Source: Flavobacterium glaciei
GTDB lineage: Bacteria > Bacteroidota > Bacteroidia > Flavobacteriales > Flavobacteriaceae
NCBI RefSeq assembly: GCF_003350545.1
Contig: NZ_QQBA01000001.1
Location: forward strand, 346,348-410,347
DNA length: 64,000 nucleotides
Reading direction: 5' to 3'
Of the stretch, positions 1 through 9,077 are shown piece by piece. Numbering within the stretch: position 1 is the first letter of the stretch; each line of letters starts with the position of its first letter. Under the pieces are notes generated by a model. It worked only from the letters and a program-made list of their open reading frames with translations, was not told where the DNA came from and searched no databases. A program made the translations under genes and the position numbers.

Positions 1-171
1 GCCTTGAGGACTTTTCGCACTTGGTTTCGTATGTTTTGAAACCATGTTTACACCTTCAACGATCGCTTTATTTTTCTCGCGGTAAACACGTAATACTTTA
101 CCTTCAGAACCTTTATGGTCTCCAGCAATTACTCTTACGATGTCTCCAGTTTTTATTTTTAGCTTTATCAT
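1..171 (-). CDS. rplX: 50S ribosomal protein L24, 3' end outside the window
   Basis: The first 57 codons of L24 are present; the gene runs off the left edge. The N-terminus [21 protein letters not shown] followed by a [15 protein letters not shown] stretch is the KOW-type fold that starts 23S rRNA assembly near the exit tunnel. The start codon (ATG, complement of 169-171) lies 11 bases after the rplN stop. It is the last visible gene of the S10/spc cluster, which must continue to the left (rplE and others expected). Confidence 0.95.
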   Translation of the reverse strand, partial: MIKLKIKTGDIVRVIAGDHKGSEGKVLRVYREKNKAIVEGVNMVSKHTKPSAKSPQG

Positions 172-182
172 CTTAAAACGAA

Positions 183-551
183 TTAAAGCACTTCTGGTGC
201 TAATGATACAATTTTCATGAATTGTTTTTCACGAAGTTCTCTTGCTACCGGACCAAAAACACGAGTTCCTCTCATTTCACCAGCAGCATTTAATAACACA
301 CATGCGTTGTCATCAAATCTAATGTATGAACCATCGGCTCTTCTTACTTCTTTTTTGGTACGTACAACAACTGCAGTTGAAACAGCTCCTTTTTTAACGC
401 TTCCGTTTGGAGCAGTATCTTTGATAGAAACTACAATCTTGTCACCAACAGAGGCATACCTTCTTTTGGTACCTCCTAAAACACGGATAGTTAAAACTTC
501 CTTTGCTCCAGTGTTATCTGCTACTTTTAGTCTTGATTCTTGTTGTACCAT
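183..551 (-). CDS. rplN: 50S ribosomal protein L14
   Basis: Full-length L14 (122 residues, the usual length). It begins [19 protein letters not shown] and has the [19 protein letters not shown] stretch typical of the family. L14 binds 23S rRNA at the subunit interface and makes bridge contacts with 16S rRNA. It starts 2 bases after the rpsQ stop, so it is translated from the same polycistronic message. Nothing unusual is seen. Confidence 0.98.
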   Translation of the reverse strand: MVQQESRLKVADNTGAKEVLTIRVLGGTKRRYASVGDKIVVSIKDTAPNGSVKKGAVSTAVVVRTKKEVRRADGSYIRFDDNACVLLNAAGEMRGTRVFGPVARELREKQFMKIVSLAPEVL

Positions 552-553
552 AA

Positions 554-814
554 TTATTTAGCTCTTTCTAAGATTTCAACTAACCTCCAACATTTTGTTT
601 TACTCAAAGGACGCGTTTCGCTAATCCTTACAGTATCTCCTATGTTACAGTCGTTCTTTTCGTCGTGTGCGTGATACTTTTTAGTTTTCAACACGAACTT
701 ACCGTATAATGGGTGTTTTACTTTACGCACTTCAGCAACAACAATAGATTTATCCATTTTGTCTGAAGTAACAACACCAACTCTTTCTTTTCTTAAATTT
801 CTTTTTTCTTCCAT
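554..814 (-). CDS. rpsQ: 30S ribosomal protein S17
   Basis: S17, 86 residues, an OB-fold primary 16S rRNA-binding protein. Family signatures are [20 protein letters not shown] near the N-terminus and [20 protein letters not shown] near the C-terminus. It sits between rpmC and rplN in the standard spc order. The gap to rpmC is 17 bases. Confidence 0.98.
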   Translation of the reverse strand: MEEKRNLRKERVGVVTSDKMDKSIVVAEVRKVKHPLYGKFVLKTKKYHAHDEKNDCNIGDTVRISETRPLSKTKCWRLVEILERAK

Positions 815-831
815 CTTTCAGCAGATTACAA

Positions 832-1023
832 TTATTGCAACTCTCTTTTAGTAAGTTCCGTAGCTAATCTTGCAACTGTTCTTCTTACACTTCTAATTTG
901 AAGTGGATTCTCAATTGGAGAAATAGCGTGAGCCATTTTTAGGTCGGCATATGCCTTCTTAGTCTGGCTAAGTTTTTCTTGCAACTCCGCTGCAGAAAGA
1001 TCTTTTATTTCTGATTGTTTCAT
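832..1023 (-). CDS. rpmC: 50S ribosomal protein L29
   Basis: L29, 63 residues, two long helices that sit at the tunnel exit and contribute to the docking site for trigger factor and SRP. I place the start at the ATG complementary to 1021-1023 (MKQSEIKDLSAAELQEKL). The open frame continues 14 codons further upstream to 1065, but that would overlap the end of rplP, and those residues are not L29-like. The internal SPIENPLQIRSVRRTVARL matches the family core. Confidence 0.96.
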   Translation of the reverse strand: MKQSEIKDLSAAELQEKLSQTKKAYADLKMAHAISPIENPLQIRSVRRTVARLATELTKRELQ

Positions 1024-1036
1024 AATATAATATAGA

Positions 1037-1462
1037 TTATGCTTCGAAATCTCTAGCAACGACAAATTTAGTTTTTACTGGAAGCTTTTGAGCCGCAAGA
1101 CGTAAAGCCTCTTTTGCAACTGACAAAGGTACTCCTCCAACTTCAAACATAATTCTTCCGGGTTTAACAACGGCAGCCCAATACTCAACTGCACCTTTAC
1201 CTTTACCCATACGTACCTCAAGAGGCTTCTTAGTGATAGGTTTGTCTGGAAATATTTTGATCCATAATTGTCCTTCTCTTTTCATAAAACGAGTTGCAGC
1301 AATACGCGCAGCTTCAATTTGACGAGAGGTTAAGAACATTCCATCTTCATGTACAGATTTAATACCAAACATTCCATTTGAAAGTTCATGCCCTCTTTGA
1401 GAGTTCCCTTTCATTTTACCTTTTTGTACCTTACGGTATTTTGTTCTTTTAGGCTGTAACAT
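1037..1462 (-). CDS. rplP: 50S ribosomal protein L16
   Basis: L16, 141 residues, located near the peptidyl-transferase centre and the A-site tRNA elbow. Signatures include [15 protein letters not shown] at the N-terminus, [20 protein letters not shown] and [19 protein letters not shown]. It follows rpsC after 19 bases. Length and order are standard. Confidence 0.98.
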   Translation of the reverse strand: MLQPKRTKYRKVQKGKMKGNSQRGHELSNGMFGIKSVHEDGMFLTSRQIEAARIAATRFMKREGQLWIKIFPDKPITKKPLEVRMGKGKGAVEYWAAVVKPGRIMFEVGGVPLSVAKEALRLAAQKLPVKTKFVVARDFEA

Positions 1463-1481
1463 TTTTCTTTAGTTTAAAAAT

Positions 1482-2240
1482 TTACTTTCGTTTACGAGCG
1501 TCTGGTTTACCACCTTTGTTAAAAGGCTTTCTGTCTCCTCTTGGAGAATCACCACCTTTACCACCAGCACCAGATTGTTTTTTGTCCATTCCAGCAAGTG
1601 GAGAAAGATCTCTCTTTCCATAAACTTCACCTTTCATGATCCACACTTTGATTCCCATTCTACCATAAGTAGTATGAGCTTCAGCCAAAGCATAATCAAT
1701 ATCAGCTCTGAAAGTTGATAGAGGAATTCTACCTTCTTTGAAACCCTCTGAACGAGCCATCTCAGCACCATTCAAACGACCAGAAATCAAAACTTTGATA
1801 CCTTCAGCGTTCATACGCATAGAAGCAGCAATAGCCATTTTGATTGCACGTCTGTAAGAAATACGGCTTTCGATTTGACGACAGATGCTTGTAGCAACTA
1901 GATACGCGTCAAGTTCAGGTCTTTTAATTTCAAAAATGTTGATTTGAACCTCTTTGTCAGTAATTTTCTTAAGTTCTTCTTTTAACTTGTCTACCTCTTG
2001 TCCACCTTTTCCGATAATAATACCAGGTCTAGCAGTAGTGATAGTAACGGTTACAAGTTTTAAAGTTCTCTCGATAATTACTTTTGATACACTAGCTTTT
2101 GATAAACGAGCATGGATATACTTTCTGATTTTGTGATCTTCGGCAAGTTTATCACCGTAATCATTTCCACCATACCAGTTTGAGTCCCATCCTCTGATGA
2201 TACCAAGTCTATTTCCAATTGGATTTGTCTTTTGTCCCAT
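1482..2240 (-). CDS. rpsC: 30S ribosomal protein S3
   Basis: S3, 252 residues, part of the mRNA entry channel with helicase function on the 30S head. The KH domain core [19 protein letters not shown] is at about residues 73-91, and the C-terminal S3 domain contains [20 protein letters not shown]. The C-terminal tail from about residue 218 is rich in Gly, Lys and Arg and probably disordered. Only 5 bases separate it from rplV. Confidence 0.98.
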   Translation of the reverse strand: MGQKTNPIGNRLGIIRGWDSNWYGGNDYGDKLAEDHKIRKYIHARLSKASVSKVIIERTLKLVTVTITTARPGIIIGKGGQEVDKLKEELKKITDKEVQINIFEIKRPELDAYLVATSICRQIESRISYRRAIKMAIAASMRMNAEGIKVLISGRLNGAEMARSEGFKEGRIPLSTFRADIDYALAEAHTTYGRMGIKVWIMKGEVYGKRDLSPLAGMDKKQSGAGGKGGDSPRGDRKPFNKGGKPDARKRK

Positions 2241-2245
2241 GCTGC

Positions 2246-2659
2246 TTAAGAATTGCTTTGTGTGTTATTGATAGCCCCAAGCACGATTGTTACGTGGTTA
2301 GAACGTTTTCTTATTCTGTGTGCTCTTCCTTGTGGAGCTGGACGAAGTCTTTTCAACATCATTCCACCATCTACACGGATTTCCTTAACAAATAAACCAG
2401 CTTCTTCCATATTAGCTTCAGGGTTTTTAGCTTGCCAGTTAGCAATTACTGATAAAACCAATTTTTCTAATTTTCTTGAAGCTTCTTTAGAACTAAATCT
2501 TAAGATGTTAAGTGCTCTTTCTACCTTCTGACCTCTTACTAGATCTGCTACTAAGCGCATTTTTCTAGGTGAAGTAGGGCAGTTATTTAACTTTGCAAAA
2601 GCCAATGACTTGTTAGCCTCTTTTCTTGCATCTGCTGTTTCTCTTTTACGAACTCCCAT
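2246..2659 (-). CDS. rplV: 50S ribosomal protein L22
   Basis: L22, 137 residues, lining the exit tunnel through its long hairpin. Recognisable stretches are [20 protein letters not shown] and the hairpin/C-terminus [20 protein letters not shown]. The N-terminal extension before the core is basic. It lies 6 bases from rpsS and 5 from rpsC. Confidence 0.98.
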   Translation of the reverse strand: MGVRKRETADARKEANKSLAFAKLNNCPTSPRKMRLVADLVRGQKVERALNILRFSSKEASRKLEKLVLSVIANWQAKNPEANMEEAGLFVKEIRVDGGMMLKRLRPAPQGRAHRIRKRSNHVTIVLGAINNTQSNS

Positions 2660-2665
2660 TGCTTC

Positions 2666-2944
2666 TTATTTTTTACCTTTATTTTTTGCTCCAGCATGAC
2701 CTCTAAAAGATCTAGTTGGTGAAAACTCTCCTAATTTGTGACCTACCATGTTCTCTGTTACGTAAACTGGTACAAATTGACGACCGTTATGAACTGCGAT
2801 AGTTTGTCCAACAAAGTCTGGAGTAATCATAGAAGCTCTAGACCAAGTCTTTACTACCCCTTTATTTCCACCTGCAATGTTTTCTTGAACTTTCTTGTCT
2901 AACTTATAATGAACGAAAGGTCCTTTTTTTAATGAACGTGCCAT
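2666..2944 (-). CDS. rpsS: 30S ribosomal protein S19
   Basis: S19, 92 residues, on the 30S head contacting the A site and forming bridges with L5. The N-terminus [19 protein letters not shown], the central [13 protein letters not shown] and the C-terminal [18 protein letters not shown] are hallmark sequences. It is tightly packed between rplB and rplV (6-base gaps). Confidence 0.98.
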   Translation of the reverse strand: MARSLKKGPFVHYKLDKKVQENIAGGNKGVVKTWSRASMITPDFVGQTIAVHNGRQFVPVYVTENMVGHKLGEFSPTRSFRGHAGAKNKGKK

Positions 2945-2950
2945 ATCTTA

Positions 2951-3775
2951 TTATTTCTTTCTACGTTCTACGATATACTTGTTACTCGGGTTTTTCTTAG
3001 AACGAGTTCTATAACCTTTAGCTGGTATTCCATTCCTTGAACGTGGATGTCCACCAGAAGAACGTCCTTCACCACCACCCATTGGGTGATCGACAGGGTT
3101 CATTGCAACAGGTCTTGTTCTAGGTCTTCTTCCTAACCATCTTGTTCTACCTGCTTTACCAGATACAACCAATTGGTGGTCAGAATTAGAAACCGCACCA
3201 ATTGTAGCCGAACATGTCAACAAGATTAATCTTGTTTCACCAGAAGGCATTTTAATTGTTGCATATTTTCCATCTCTTGCCATTAATTGAGCAAAAGTTC
3301 CAGCTGAACGAGCAATTACTGCTCCTTGACCTGGTCTCAATTCGATACAAGAAATTACAGTTCCTAGTGGAACTCTACTTAAAGGTAAGGTATTACCAAT
3401 TTCTGGTTGAGATTCTGGACCAGAAACTAATTTCTGACCAACTTTCAATCCATTTTGAGCAATAACATACGTTTTCTCACCATCAGCATACGCTAACAAT
3501 GCGATAAAAGCAGTACGATTTGGATCATATTCAATTGATTTCACTGTAGCTGGAATTCCTTCTTTTGTACGTTTGAAATCAATGATACGATATCTCTGCT
3601 TATGACCACCACCCGTATAACGCATGGTCATCTTTCCTTGACTATTTCTACCACCAGAGTTTTTTATCGGCGCTATCAAAGAGCGTTCCGGCTTATCAGT
3701 TGTAATGGCGTCATAACCATTCACAACTCTAAATCGCTGACCTGGGGTAATAGGTTTTAATTTTCTTACTGACAT
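2951..3775 (-). CDS. rplB: 50S ribosomal protein L2
   Basis: L2, 274 residues, needed for subunit association and peptidyl-transferase activity. It has the N-terminal OB-like domain ([19 protein letters not shown]) and the SH3-like domain, and ends with the diagnostic loop [20 protein letters not shown], whose histidine is the conserved residue close to the peptidyl-transferase centre. The gap to rplW is 6 bases. Confidence 0.98.
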   Translation of the reverse strand: MSVRKLKPITPGQRFRVVNGYDAITTDKPERSLIAPIKNSGGRNSQGKMTMRYTGGGHKQRYRIIDFKRTKEGIPATVKSIEYDPNRTAFIALLAYADGEKTYVIAQNGLKVGQKLVSGPESQPEIGNTLPLSRVPLGTVISCIELRPGQGAVIARSAGTFAQLMARDGKYATIKMPSGETRLILLTCSATIGAVSNSDHQLVVSGKAGRTRWLGRRPRTRPVAMNPVDHPMGGGEGRSSGGHPRSRNGIPAKGYRTRSKKNPSNKYIVERRKK

Positions 3776-3781
3776 TTTATC

Positions 3782-4072
3782 TTAGATATTGTTGTAAAAA
3801 TCAATTGTTTCTCCTTCTTGTACTTGAACAATTGCTTTTTTAATTGCATTCGTCTTTCCACTGATTAAACCACTTTTAGTGTATTTTGTAGTTCTATCCG
3901 GTCTTACGTTCATCGTGTTAACACTCAAAATAGTTACTCCATAAGCAGCTTCAACAGCTTTCTTAATTTGTACTTTGTTTGCTTTTTGGTCAACAACGAA
4001 TCCGAAGCGGTTTAAAACTTCACTTTCTTTGGTTACTTTTTCCGTTACTATAGGCTTAATTATGATGCTCAT
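3782..4072 (-). CDS. rplW: 50S ribosomal protein L23
   Basis: L23, 96 residues, at the tunnel exit, the main docking point for trigger factor and SRP. It begins MSIIIKPIVTEKVT and contains ANKVQIKKAVEAAYGVTILSV and the NTMNVRPDR loop typical of the family. It lies 6 bases after rplD and 6 before rplB. Confidence 0.97.
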   Translation of the reverse strand: MSIIIKPIVTEKVTKESEVLNRFGFVVDQKANKVQIKKAVEAAYGVTILSVNTMNVRPDRTTKYTKSGLISGKTNAIKKAIVQVQEGETIDFYNNI

Positions 4073-4078
4073 ATCCTA

Positions 4079-4708
4079 TTATTTACTTAAATTTTCTTCA
4101 ATTATCTCCAAAGAACTCTCTAGAAGCACTAAATTATTAGCGTTTAATATAGCGTAAGTGCTTAATTCTAAACTACTTACAACGCTAGAGCCTTTTAAAT
4201 TGCGTGACGACAAATATACATTTTTATTTACATCACCCAACACAAATAGGGATTTTTTATTCTCTAACTCTAAAGCTTTCAAAACGTTGATGAAATTTTT
4301 AGTGTTTGGAGTTTCAAAATTAAAGTCTTCAAGAACGATAATGTTCGACTCTTTAGCTTTAATTGAGAAAGCTGATTTTCTAGCCAAACGTTTCAAGCTT
4401 TTATTCAATTTGAATGAATAACTTCTTGGTCTTGGACCGAAAACAGTTCCACCACCTTTAAACAATGGATTCTTTGCACTACCCGCACGAGCAGTACCAG
4501 TTCCTTTTTGTTTTTTTATCTTACGAGTACTTCCCGCAACCTCAGCTCTTTCTTTAGCTTTGTGCGTCCCTTGTCTTTGATTAGCAAGATATTGCTTAAC
4601 ATCAAGGTATACTGCATGATTATTTGGTTCTATACCAAATACTGAATCAGAAAGTTGAACTTTTCTTCCAGTATCTTTTCCGTTGAAATCTAATACTTTT
4701 GCTTCCAT
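4079..4708 (-). CDS. rplD: 50S ribosomal protein L4
   Basis: L4, 209 residues, a tunnel-wall protein. The basic extended loop is visible as TRKIKKQKGTGTARAGSAKNP followed by GGGTVFGPRPRSYSF. In E. coli L4 also represses its own operon; I cannot show that here. Its ATG overlaps the rplC stop by one base (TAATG), so translation is probably coupled. Confidence 0.97.
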   Translation of the reverse strand: MEAKVLDFNGKDTGRKVQLSDSVFGIEPNNHAVYLDVKQYLANQRQGTHKAKERAEVAGSTRKIKKQKGTGTARAGSAKNPLFKGGGTVFGPRPRSYSFKLNKSLKRLARKSAFSIKAKESNIIVLEDFNFETPNTKNFINVLKALELENKKSLFVLGDVNKNVYLSSRNLKGSSVVSSLELSTYAILNANNLVLLESSLEIIEENLSK

Positions 4709-5325
4709 TACTTCTGAATGATTACATAAGAGTTGTTATGACCAGGAACACATCCTTTAATAACAAGTAGGTTCTTTTCAGCAACTACTTTTAAAACTCT
4801 AAGGTTTTGAACTTTTACATTGTCTCCTCCCATACGTCCAGCCATACGCATTCCTTTGAATACTCTAGATGGATAAGAAGAAGCTCCTACAGAACCAGGC
4901 GCTCTTAAACGGTTGTGTTGACCGTGAGTTGCTTGACCAACACCACCAAAACCGTGACGTTTAACAACCCCTTGAAAACCTTTACCTTTAGATACACCTT
5001 GTACATCTACAAATTCTCCTTCAGCAAAAATAGAAACATCAATAAGATCTCCTAATTTTTGTTCTGTTGCAAAATCTTGGAATTCAACGACTTTTTTCTT
5101 AGCTACAGTTCCCGCTTTTTTAAAGTGACCTAAAGCCGCTTTTGTGGAATGTTTCTCGTTTTTGTCATCGAAACCAAGTTGCAACGCTTCATACCCGTCA
5201 ACACCTTTGGTTCTGACTTGGGTAACAACACATGGTCCAGCTTCGATTACTGTACAAGGAATATTCTTCCCGTTCTCGTCGAAAATGCTAGTCATGCCGA
5301 TTTTTCTACCAATTAACCCAGACAT
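4708..5325 (-). CDS. rplC: 50S ribosomal protein L3
   Basis: L3, 205 residues, an early assembly protein whose central extension reaches towards the peptidyl-transferase centre. It starts [19 protein letters not shown] and has the extension [15 protein letters not shown] and [18 protein letters not shown]. It is the first gene of the transcription unit reading to the left edge. A 154-base gap with a consensus promoter separates it from rpsJ, unlike the enterobacterial arrangement in which rpsJ leads the S10 operon. Confidence 0.98.
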   Translation of the reverse strand: MSGLIGRKIGMTSIFDENGKNIPCTVIEAGPCVVTQVRTKGVDGYEALQLGFDDKNEKHSTKAALGHFKKAGTVAKKKVVEFQDFATEQKLGDLIDVSIFAEGEFVDVQGVSKGKGFQGVVKRHGFGGVGQATHGQHNRLRAPGSVGASSYPSRVFKGMRMAGRMGGDNVKVQNLRVLKVVAEKNLLVIKGCVPGHNNSYVIIQK

Positions 5326-5399
5326 AAATATTAATTATTAATTATTAAATATAAATATAGAACGCAGCTTTTAACCGAATCCTATTTTTTAAGTGGGTG

Positions 5400-5431
5400 C
5401 AAATGTATAACTTATTTACACACAAACCAAA
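5400..5431 (-). promoter_or_regulatory. Bacteroidota-type promoter for the rplC ribosomal operon
   Basis: Read on the minus strand this is TTTG (complement of 5428-5431), a 20-base spacer, then TACATTTG (complement of 5400-5407), matching the -33/-7 consensus TTTG...TAnnTTTG. It sits 75 bases before the rplC start in the only sizeable gap of the ribosomal cluster. Confidence 0.75.
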
Positions 5432-5479
5432 AAAATATTTTTCGCTTAAAAACAGCGTTCCTTTTTACTCTTAAATTAC

Positions 5480-5785
5480 TTAAACTTTGATCTCTACTTC
5501 AACCCCACTTGGCAATTCAAGTTTCATTAAAGCATCAATAGTTTTTGATGAAGATGAATAAATGTCAATTAATCTCTTGTATGACATTACTTCAAATTGC
5601 TCTCTCGCTTTTTTGTTAACGTGTGGAGAACGTAGTACTGTAAAAAGTTTTTTGTGAGTTGGCAATGGAATTGGTCCTGTAACAACTGCACCGGTACTTT
5701 TTACCGTTTTTACAATCTTCTCAGCAGACTTATCTACTAACATGTGATCGTAAGATTTTAATTTTATTCTGATTTTTTGACTCAT
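5480..5785 (-). CDS. rpsJ: 30S ribosomal protein S10
   Basis: S10, 101 residues, a 30S head protein that also binds NusB in antitermination. It begins [20 protein letters not shown] and has [19 protein letters not shown], the family signature. It lies 11 bases after fusA, so it belongs to the rpsL-rpsG-fusA unit rather than leading the rplC unit. Confidence 0.98.
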   Translation of the reverse strand: MSQKIRIKLKSYDHMLVDKSAEKIVKTVKSTGAVVTGPIPLPTHKKLFTVLRSPHVNKKAREQFEVMSYKRLIDIYSSSSKTIDALMKLELPSGVEVEIKV

Positions 5786-5796
5786 TTTCTTAAAGA

Positions 5797-7953
5797 TTAT
5801 GCGTTTCCTTTTGCTTTTTTGATAACTGCTTCCGAAATATTAGAAGGCGTTTCAGAGTAGTGTGAAAATTCCATAGTAGATGTTGCTCTACCTGAAGAAA
5901 GTGTTCTTAACGTAGTAACGTAACCAAACATTTCAGATAACGGCACATCAGCCTTAATGGTTTTAGCACCAGCTCTATCACCCATATCATTCACCTGACC
6001 TCTACGACGGTTAATATCACCTACGATATCTCCCATGTTTTCCTCTGGTGTTATCACTTCCATTTTCATGATTGGCTCTAATATAACAGCACCAGCTGCT
6101 TTAGCTACCTCTCTATAACCCATTCTTGCCGCAAGCTCAAAAGAAAGTGCATCAGAATCCACAGGGTGGAAAGATCCGTCTAATAAAGTTACTTTCAAAC
6201 TATCTACTTGGTATCCTGCTAAAGGACCAGTTTTCATAGCTTCTCTGAAACCTTTTTCAACTGATGGGATATATTCTTTAGGAACGTTACCACCTTTTAC
6301 TGCATTTACAAACTGCAATCCAACTGGAGCTTTACCGTCAACTTCATCTGCTGGTTCAAGAATAAATACGATATCACCGAATTTACCACGACCTCCAGAT
6401 TGTTTCTTGTATGTTTCTCTATGTTGTGCTTTCTTGGTAAAAGCTTCTTTATATTCAACTTGAGGCTCACCTTGATTTACTTCAACTTTGAATTCACGTC
6501 TCATTCTATCAACTAAGATATCTAAGTGAAGCTCACCCATACCTGAGATAATAGTTTGACCTGAAGCTTCATCTGTTCTAACAGTAAACGTTGGATCTTC
6601 TTCAGCTAACTTAGCTAAAGCCATACCCATTTTATCTACGTCAGCTTTAGTTTTAGGCTCAATTGCAATACCAATTACCGGAGCAGGGAATTTCATACTT
6701 TCTAAGATAATTGGGTTTTTTTCATCACACAATGTATCTCCAGTTTTAATATCTTTAAATCCAACTGCCGCCCCAATGTCACCTGCTTCGATATATTCGA
6801 TTGGGTTTTGTTTGTTAGCATGCATTTGATAGATACGAGAAATTCTTTCTTTATTTCCTGAACGTGTGTTCAAAACATAAGAACCAGCATCTAAACGTCC
6901 TGAGTAAGCACGGAAGAAAGCTAAACGACCTACGAAAGGATCAGTAGCAATTTTAAATGCTAAAGCAGCGAATGGCTCTTTAACATCTGGCTTACGCAAA
7001 ATTTTAGTTTGATCTTCTTCTAACAAATCAGCATCATCAGGATGAATTCCTTCGATACCATCTTTGTCCATTGGAGATGGCAAATATTTACATACCGCAT
7101 CCAACATGAATTGAACTCCTTTGTTTTTGAAAGAAGAACCAGCGATCATAGGAATGATAGCCATATCCATAACAGCAGCTCTCAAAGCAATGTTGATTTC
7201 CTCCTCTGTTATAGAGTCTGGATCTTCCATGTACTTGTCAAGCAAATTCTCATCATAATCAGCAACTGCTTCGATAAGAATATCTCTGTATTCTTTAACT
7301 TCATCAACCATATCAGCAGGAATATCTACAACTTCATAAGTCGCACCCATTCCAGCATCATCCCAAACAATAGCTTGGTTTTTAACTAAATCAACTACAC
7401 CTCTGAAATCATTTTCTTCACCAATAGGCAAAGTGATTGCAACTGCATTTGATTTTAACATATCTCTTACTTGTTGACAAACCATCAAAAAGTTAGAACC
7501 TTGTCTATCCATTTTATTAACGAATCCAATACGTGGAACTCTGTATTGATCTGCTAATCTCCAGTTAGTTTCTGACTGAGGCTCAACACCATCAACAGCA
7601 CTAAATAAGAAAACTAAACCATCAAGTACACGTAACGAACGGTTTACTTCAACTGTAAAGTCAACGTGTCCCGGAGTATCGATAATATTAAAGTGATAAG
7701 GTAATGTTTCAGGTAAAATTTTACCTTGTGTAGTCGGAAAATTCCATTCACAAGTAGTAGCAGCAGAAGTAATTGTAATACCTCTTTCTTGCTCTTGTGC
7801 CATCCAGTCCATTGTTGCAGCACCATCATGTACTTCACCAATTTTGTGTGATTTTCCAGTATAGAATAAAATACGCTCAGTTGTTGTTGTTTTACCAGCA
7901 TCAATGTGAGCAGCAATTCCTATATTTCTTGTGTATTTTAGATCTCTAGCCAT
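5797..7953 (-). CDS. fusA: Elongation factor G
   Basis: EF-G, 718 residues, the GTPase that drives translocation of tRNA and mRNA. G1 is AHIDAGKT (residues 15-22), G3 is DTPGH (92-96) and G4 is NKMD (146-149), followed by domains II-V, including the domain IV stretch [13 protein letters not shown]. The cytosolic enzyme lies between rpsG (10 bases) and rpsJ (11 bases) as in a classic str operon. A second EF-G paralogue could exist elsewhere; this str-operon copy should be the housekeeping one. Confidence 0.98.
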   Translation of the reverse strand: MARDLKYTRNIGIAAHIDAGKTTTTERILFYTGKSHKIGEVHDGAATMDWMAQEQERGITITSAATTCEWNFPTTQGKILPETLPYHFNIIDTPGHVDFTVEVNRSLRVLDGLVFLFSAVDGVEPQSETNWRLADQYRVPRIGFVNKMDRQGSNFLMVCQQVRDMLKSNAVAITLPIGEENDFRGVVDLVKNQAIVWDDAGMGATYEVVDIPADMVDEVKEYRDILIEAVADYDENLLDKYMEDPDSITEEEINIALRAAVMDMAIIPMIAGSSFKNKGVQFMLDAVCKYLPSPMDKDGIEGIHPDDADLLEEDQTKILRKPDVKEPFAALAFKIATDPFVGRLAFFRAYSGRLDAGSYVLNTRSGNKERISRIYQMHANKQNPIEYIEAGDIGAAVGFKDIKTGDTLCDEKNPIILESMKFPAPVIGIAIEPKTKADVDKMGMALAKLAEEDPTFTVRTDEASGQTIISGMGELHLDILVDRMRREFKVEVNQGEPQVEYKEAFTKKAQHRETYKKQSGGRGKFGDIVFILEPADEVDGKAPVGLQFVNAVKGGNVPKEYIPSVEKGFREAMKTGPLAGYQVDSLKVTLLDGSFHPVDSDALSFELAARMGYREVAKAAGAVILEPIMKMEVITPEENMGDIVGDINRRRGQVNDMGDRAGAKTIKADVPLSEMFGYVTTLRTLSSGRATSTMEFSHYSETPSNISEAVIKKAKGNA

Positions 7954-7963
7954 TTCTTAAGAA

Positions 7964-8440
7964 TTAAAATCTAAAGTGAGAGAAAGCTTTATTAGCTTCT
8001 GCCATTTTGTGAGTATCCATTCTTTTCTTAACAGCAGCTCCTTCTTCTTTAGCCGCAGCTAAACATTCTGAAGCTAACCTTTGAGCCATAGATTTTTCGT
8101 TTCTTCTTCTTGAATAAAGAATTAACCATTTCATCGCCATAGAAATTTTTCTATCTGGACGAATTTGCATTGGAATTTGGAATGTAGCTCCACCAACTCT
8201 ACGACTACGCACTTCTACGTGTGGCATAACGTTAGTTAACGCATCTTTCCAAATTTCTAATGATGGTTTCTCTGCATCTTGTTTTTTAGACTCAATGATA
8301 TCAATTGCATCATAAAATACTTTAAACGCTGTCGATTTTTTTCCATCCCACATTAAGTTGTTCACAAAACGTGTTACCAGTTGGTCATTAAACCTTGGAT
8401 CTGGTAAAAGTGGTCTTTTCTTTGCCGCTCTTTTTCTCAT
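7964..8440 (-). CDS. rpsG: 30S ribosomal protein S7
   Basis: S7, 158 residues, the primary binder of the 16S 3' major domain, near the E site. Family stretches are KKRPLLPDPRFNDQLVTRF, NVMPHVEVRSRRVGGATFQI and RNEKSMAQRLASECLAAAKE. The gap to rpsL is 73 bases; I see no consensus promoter in it. Confidence 0.98.
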   Translation of the reverse strand: MRKRAAKKRPLLPDPRFNDQLVTRFVNNLMWDGKKSTAFKVFYDAIDIIESKKQDAEKPSLEIWKDALTNVMPHVEVRSRRVGGATFQIPMQIRPDRKISMAMKWLILYSRRRNEKSMAQRLASECLAAAKEEGAAVKKRMDTHKMAEANKAFSHFRF

Positions 8441-8513
8441 GTCTTTTTTTTAATAAAAGGTCATACTTGCACAATTGTGATTAATCACATTACACACGAA
8501 ATAACTTTTTAAA

Positions 8514-8897
8514 TTACTTTTTTGCTTCTTTTGGGCGTTTTGCTCCGTACTTAGATCTTCTTTGCGTTCTTCCTGCTACTCCTGACGTATCAAGTGCACC
8601 ACGAACGATGTGGTATCTAACTCCTGGTAAATCTTTTACCCTTCCACCCCTAACTAATACTATCGAGTGCTCTTGTAAATTGTGTCCTTCACCAGGGATG
8701 TAAGCATTCACTTCATTACCATTTGTCAAACGTACACGCGCTACTTTACGCATTGCAGAGTTTGGTTTTTTTGGTGTTGTAGTGTAAACACGCGTACAAA
8801 CCCCTCTTCTTTGAGGACAAGAATCTAAAGCAACCGATTTACTCTTCTTAGTTATCTGAGTTCTTCCTGTTCTTACTAATTGTTGAATTGTTGGCAT
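8514..8897 (-). CDS. rpsL: 30S ribosomal protein S12
   Basis: S12, 127 residues, in the decoding centre. The two loops implicated in streptomycin response are wild-type in form: TPKKPNSA with Lys43, and [13 protein letters not shown]. It is the first gene of the str unit; the promoter lies just upstream. Its C-terminal tail [15 protein letters not shown] is typical. Confidence 0.98.
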
Positions 8898-8950
8898 AAT
8901 TAATACTAAAAATTTCTTATTATATTAAATTCCCGCTTTTTACGGGGTTG

Positions 8951-8981
8951 CAAATGTAGAAAATATTTTTTACTCTACAAA
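8951..8981 (-). promoter_or_regulatory. Consensus promoter of the rpsL-rpsG-fusA-rpsJ operon
   Basis: Minus-strand TTTG (complement of 8978-8981), exactly 19 bases, then TACATTTG (complement of 8951-8958): a full match to TTTG-N19-TAnnTTTG. The -7 box lies 53 bases before the rpsL start. The same TACATTTG octamer is used in front of rplC. Confidence 0.82.
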
Positions 8982-9018
8982 CCTTAATCTATTAATTTTC
9001 AATAAGATTATTTTATCA

Positions 9019-9049
9019 TTTGATTTTTATCACAAACAAGAGATATTTG
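9019..9049 (+). promoter_or_regulatory. Probable promoter of the Omp85-like gene
   Basis: TTTG at 9019-9022, a 19-base spacer, and GATATTTG at 9042-9049. The -7 box differs from consensus by one base (G for the first T). It leaves a leader of about 25 bases before the TTG start at 9078. Confidence 0.5.
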
Positions 9050-9077
9050 CGTTACTTTTAATAAAACACTTACTCAC

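Noticed and set aside
7042..7389. Plus-strand open frame of 115 codons inside fusA
   Set aside because: It is fully antisense to the conserved EF-G sequence and its translation (rich in His, Asn and Ile) has no domain signal.
1..8897. Duplicated or foreign ribosomal genes
   Set aside because: Order, lengths and residues are those of a normal single-copy ribosomal cluster; nothing suggests transfer.
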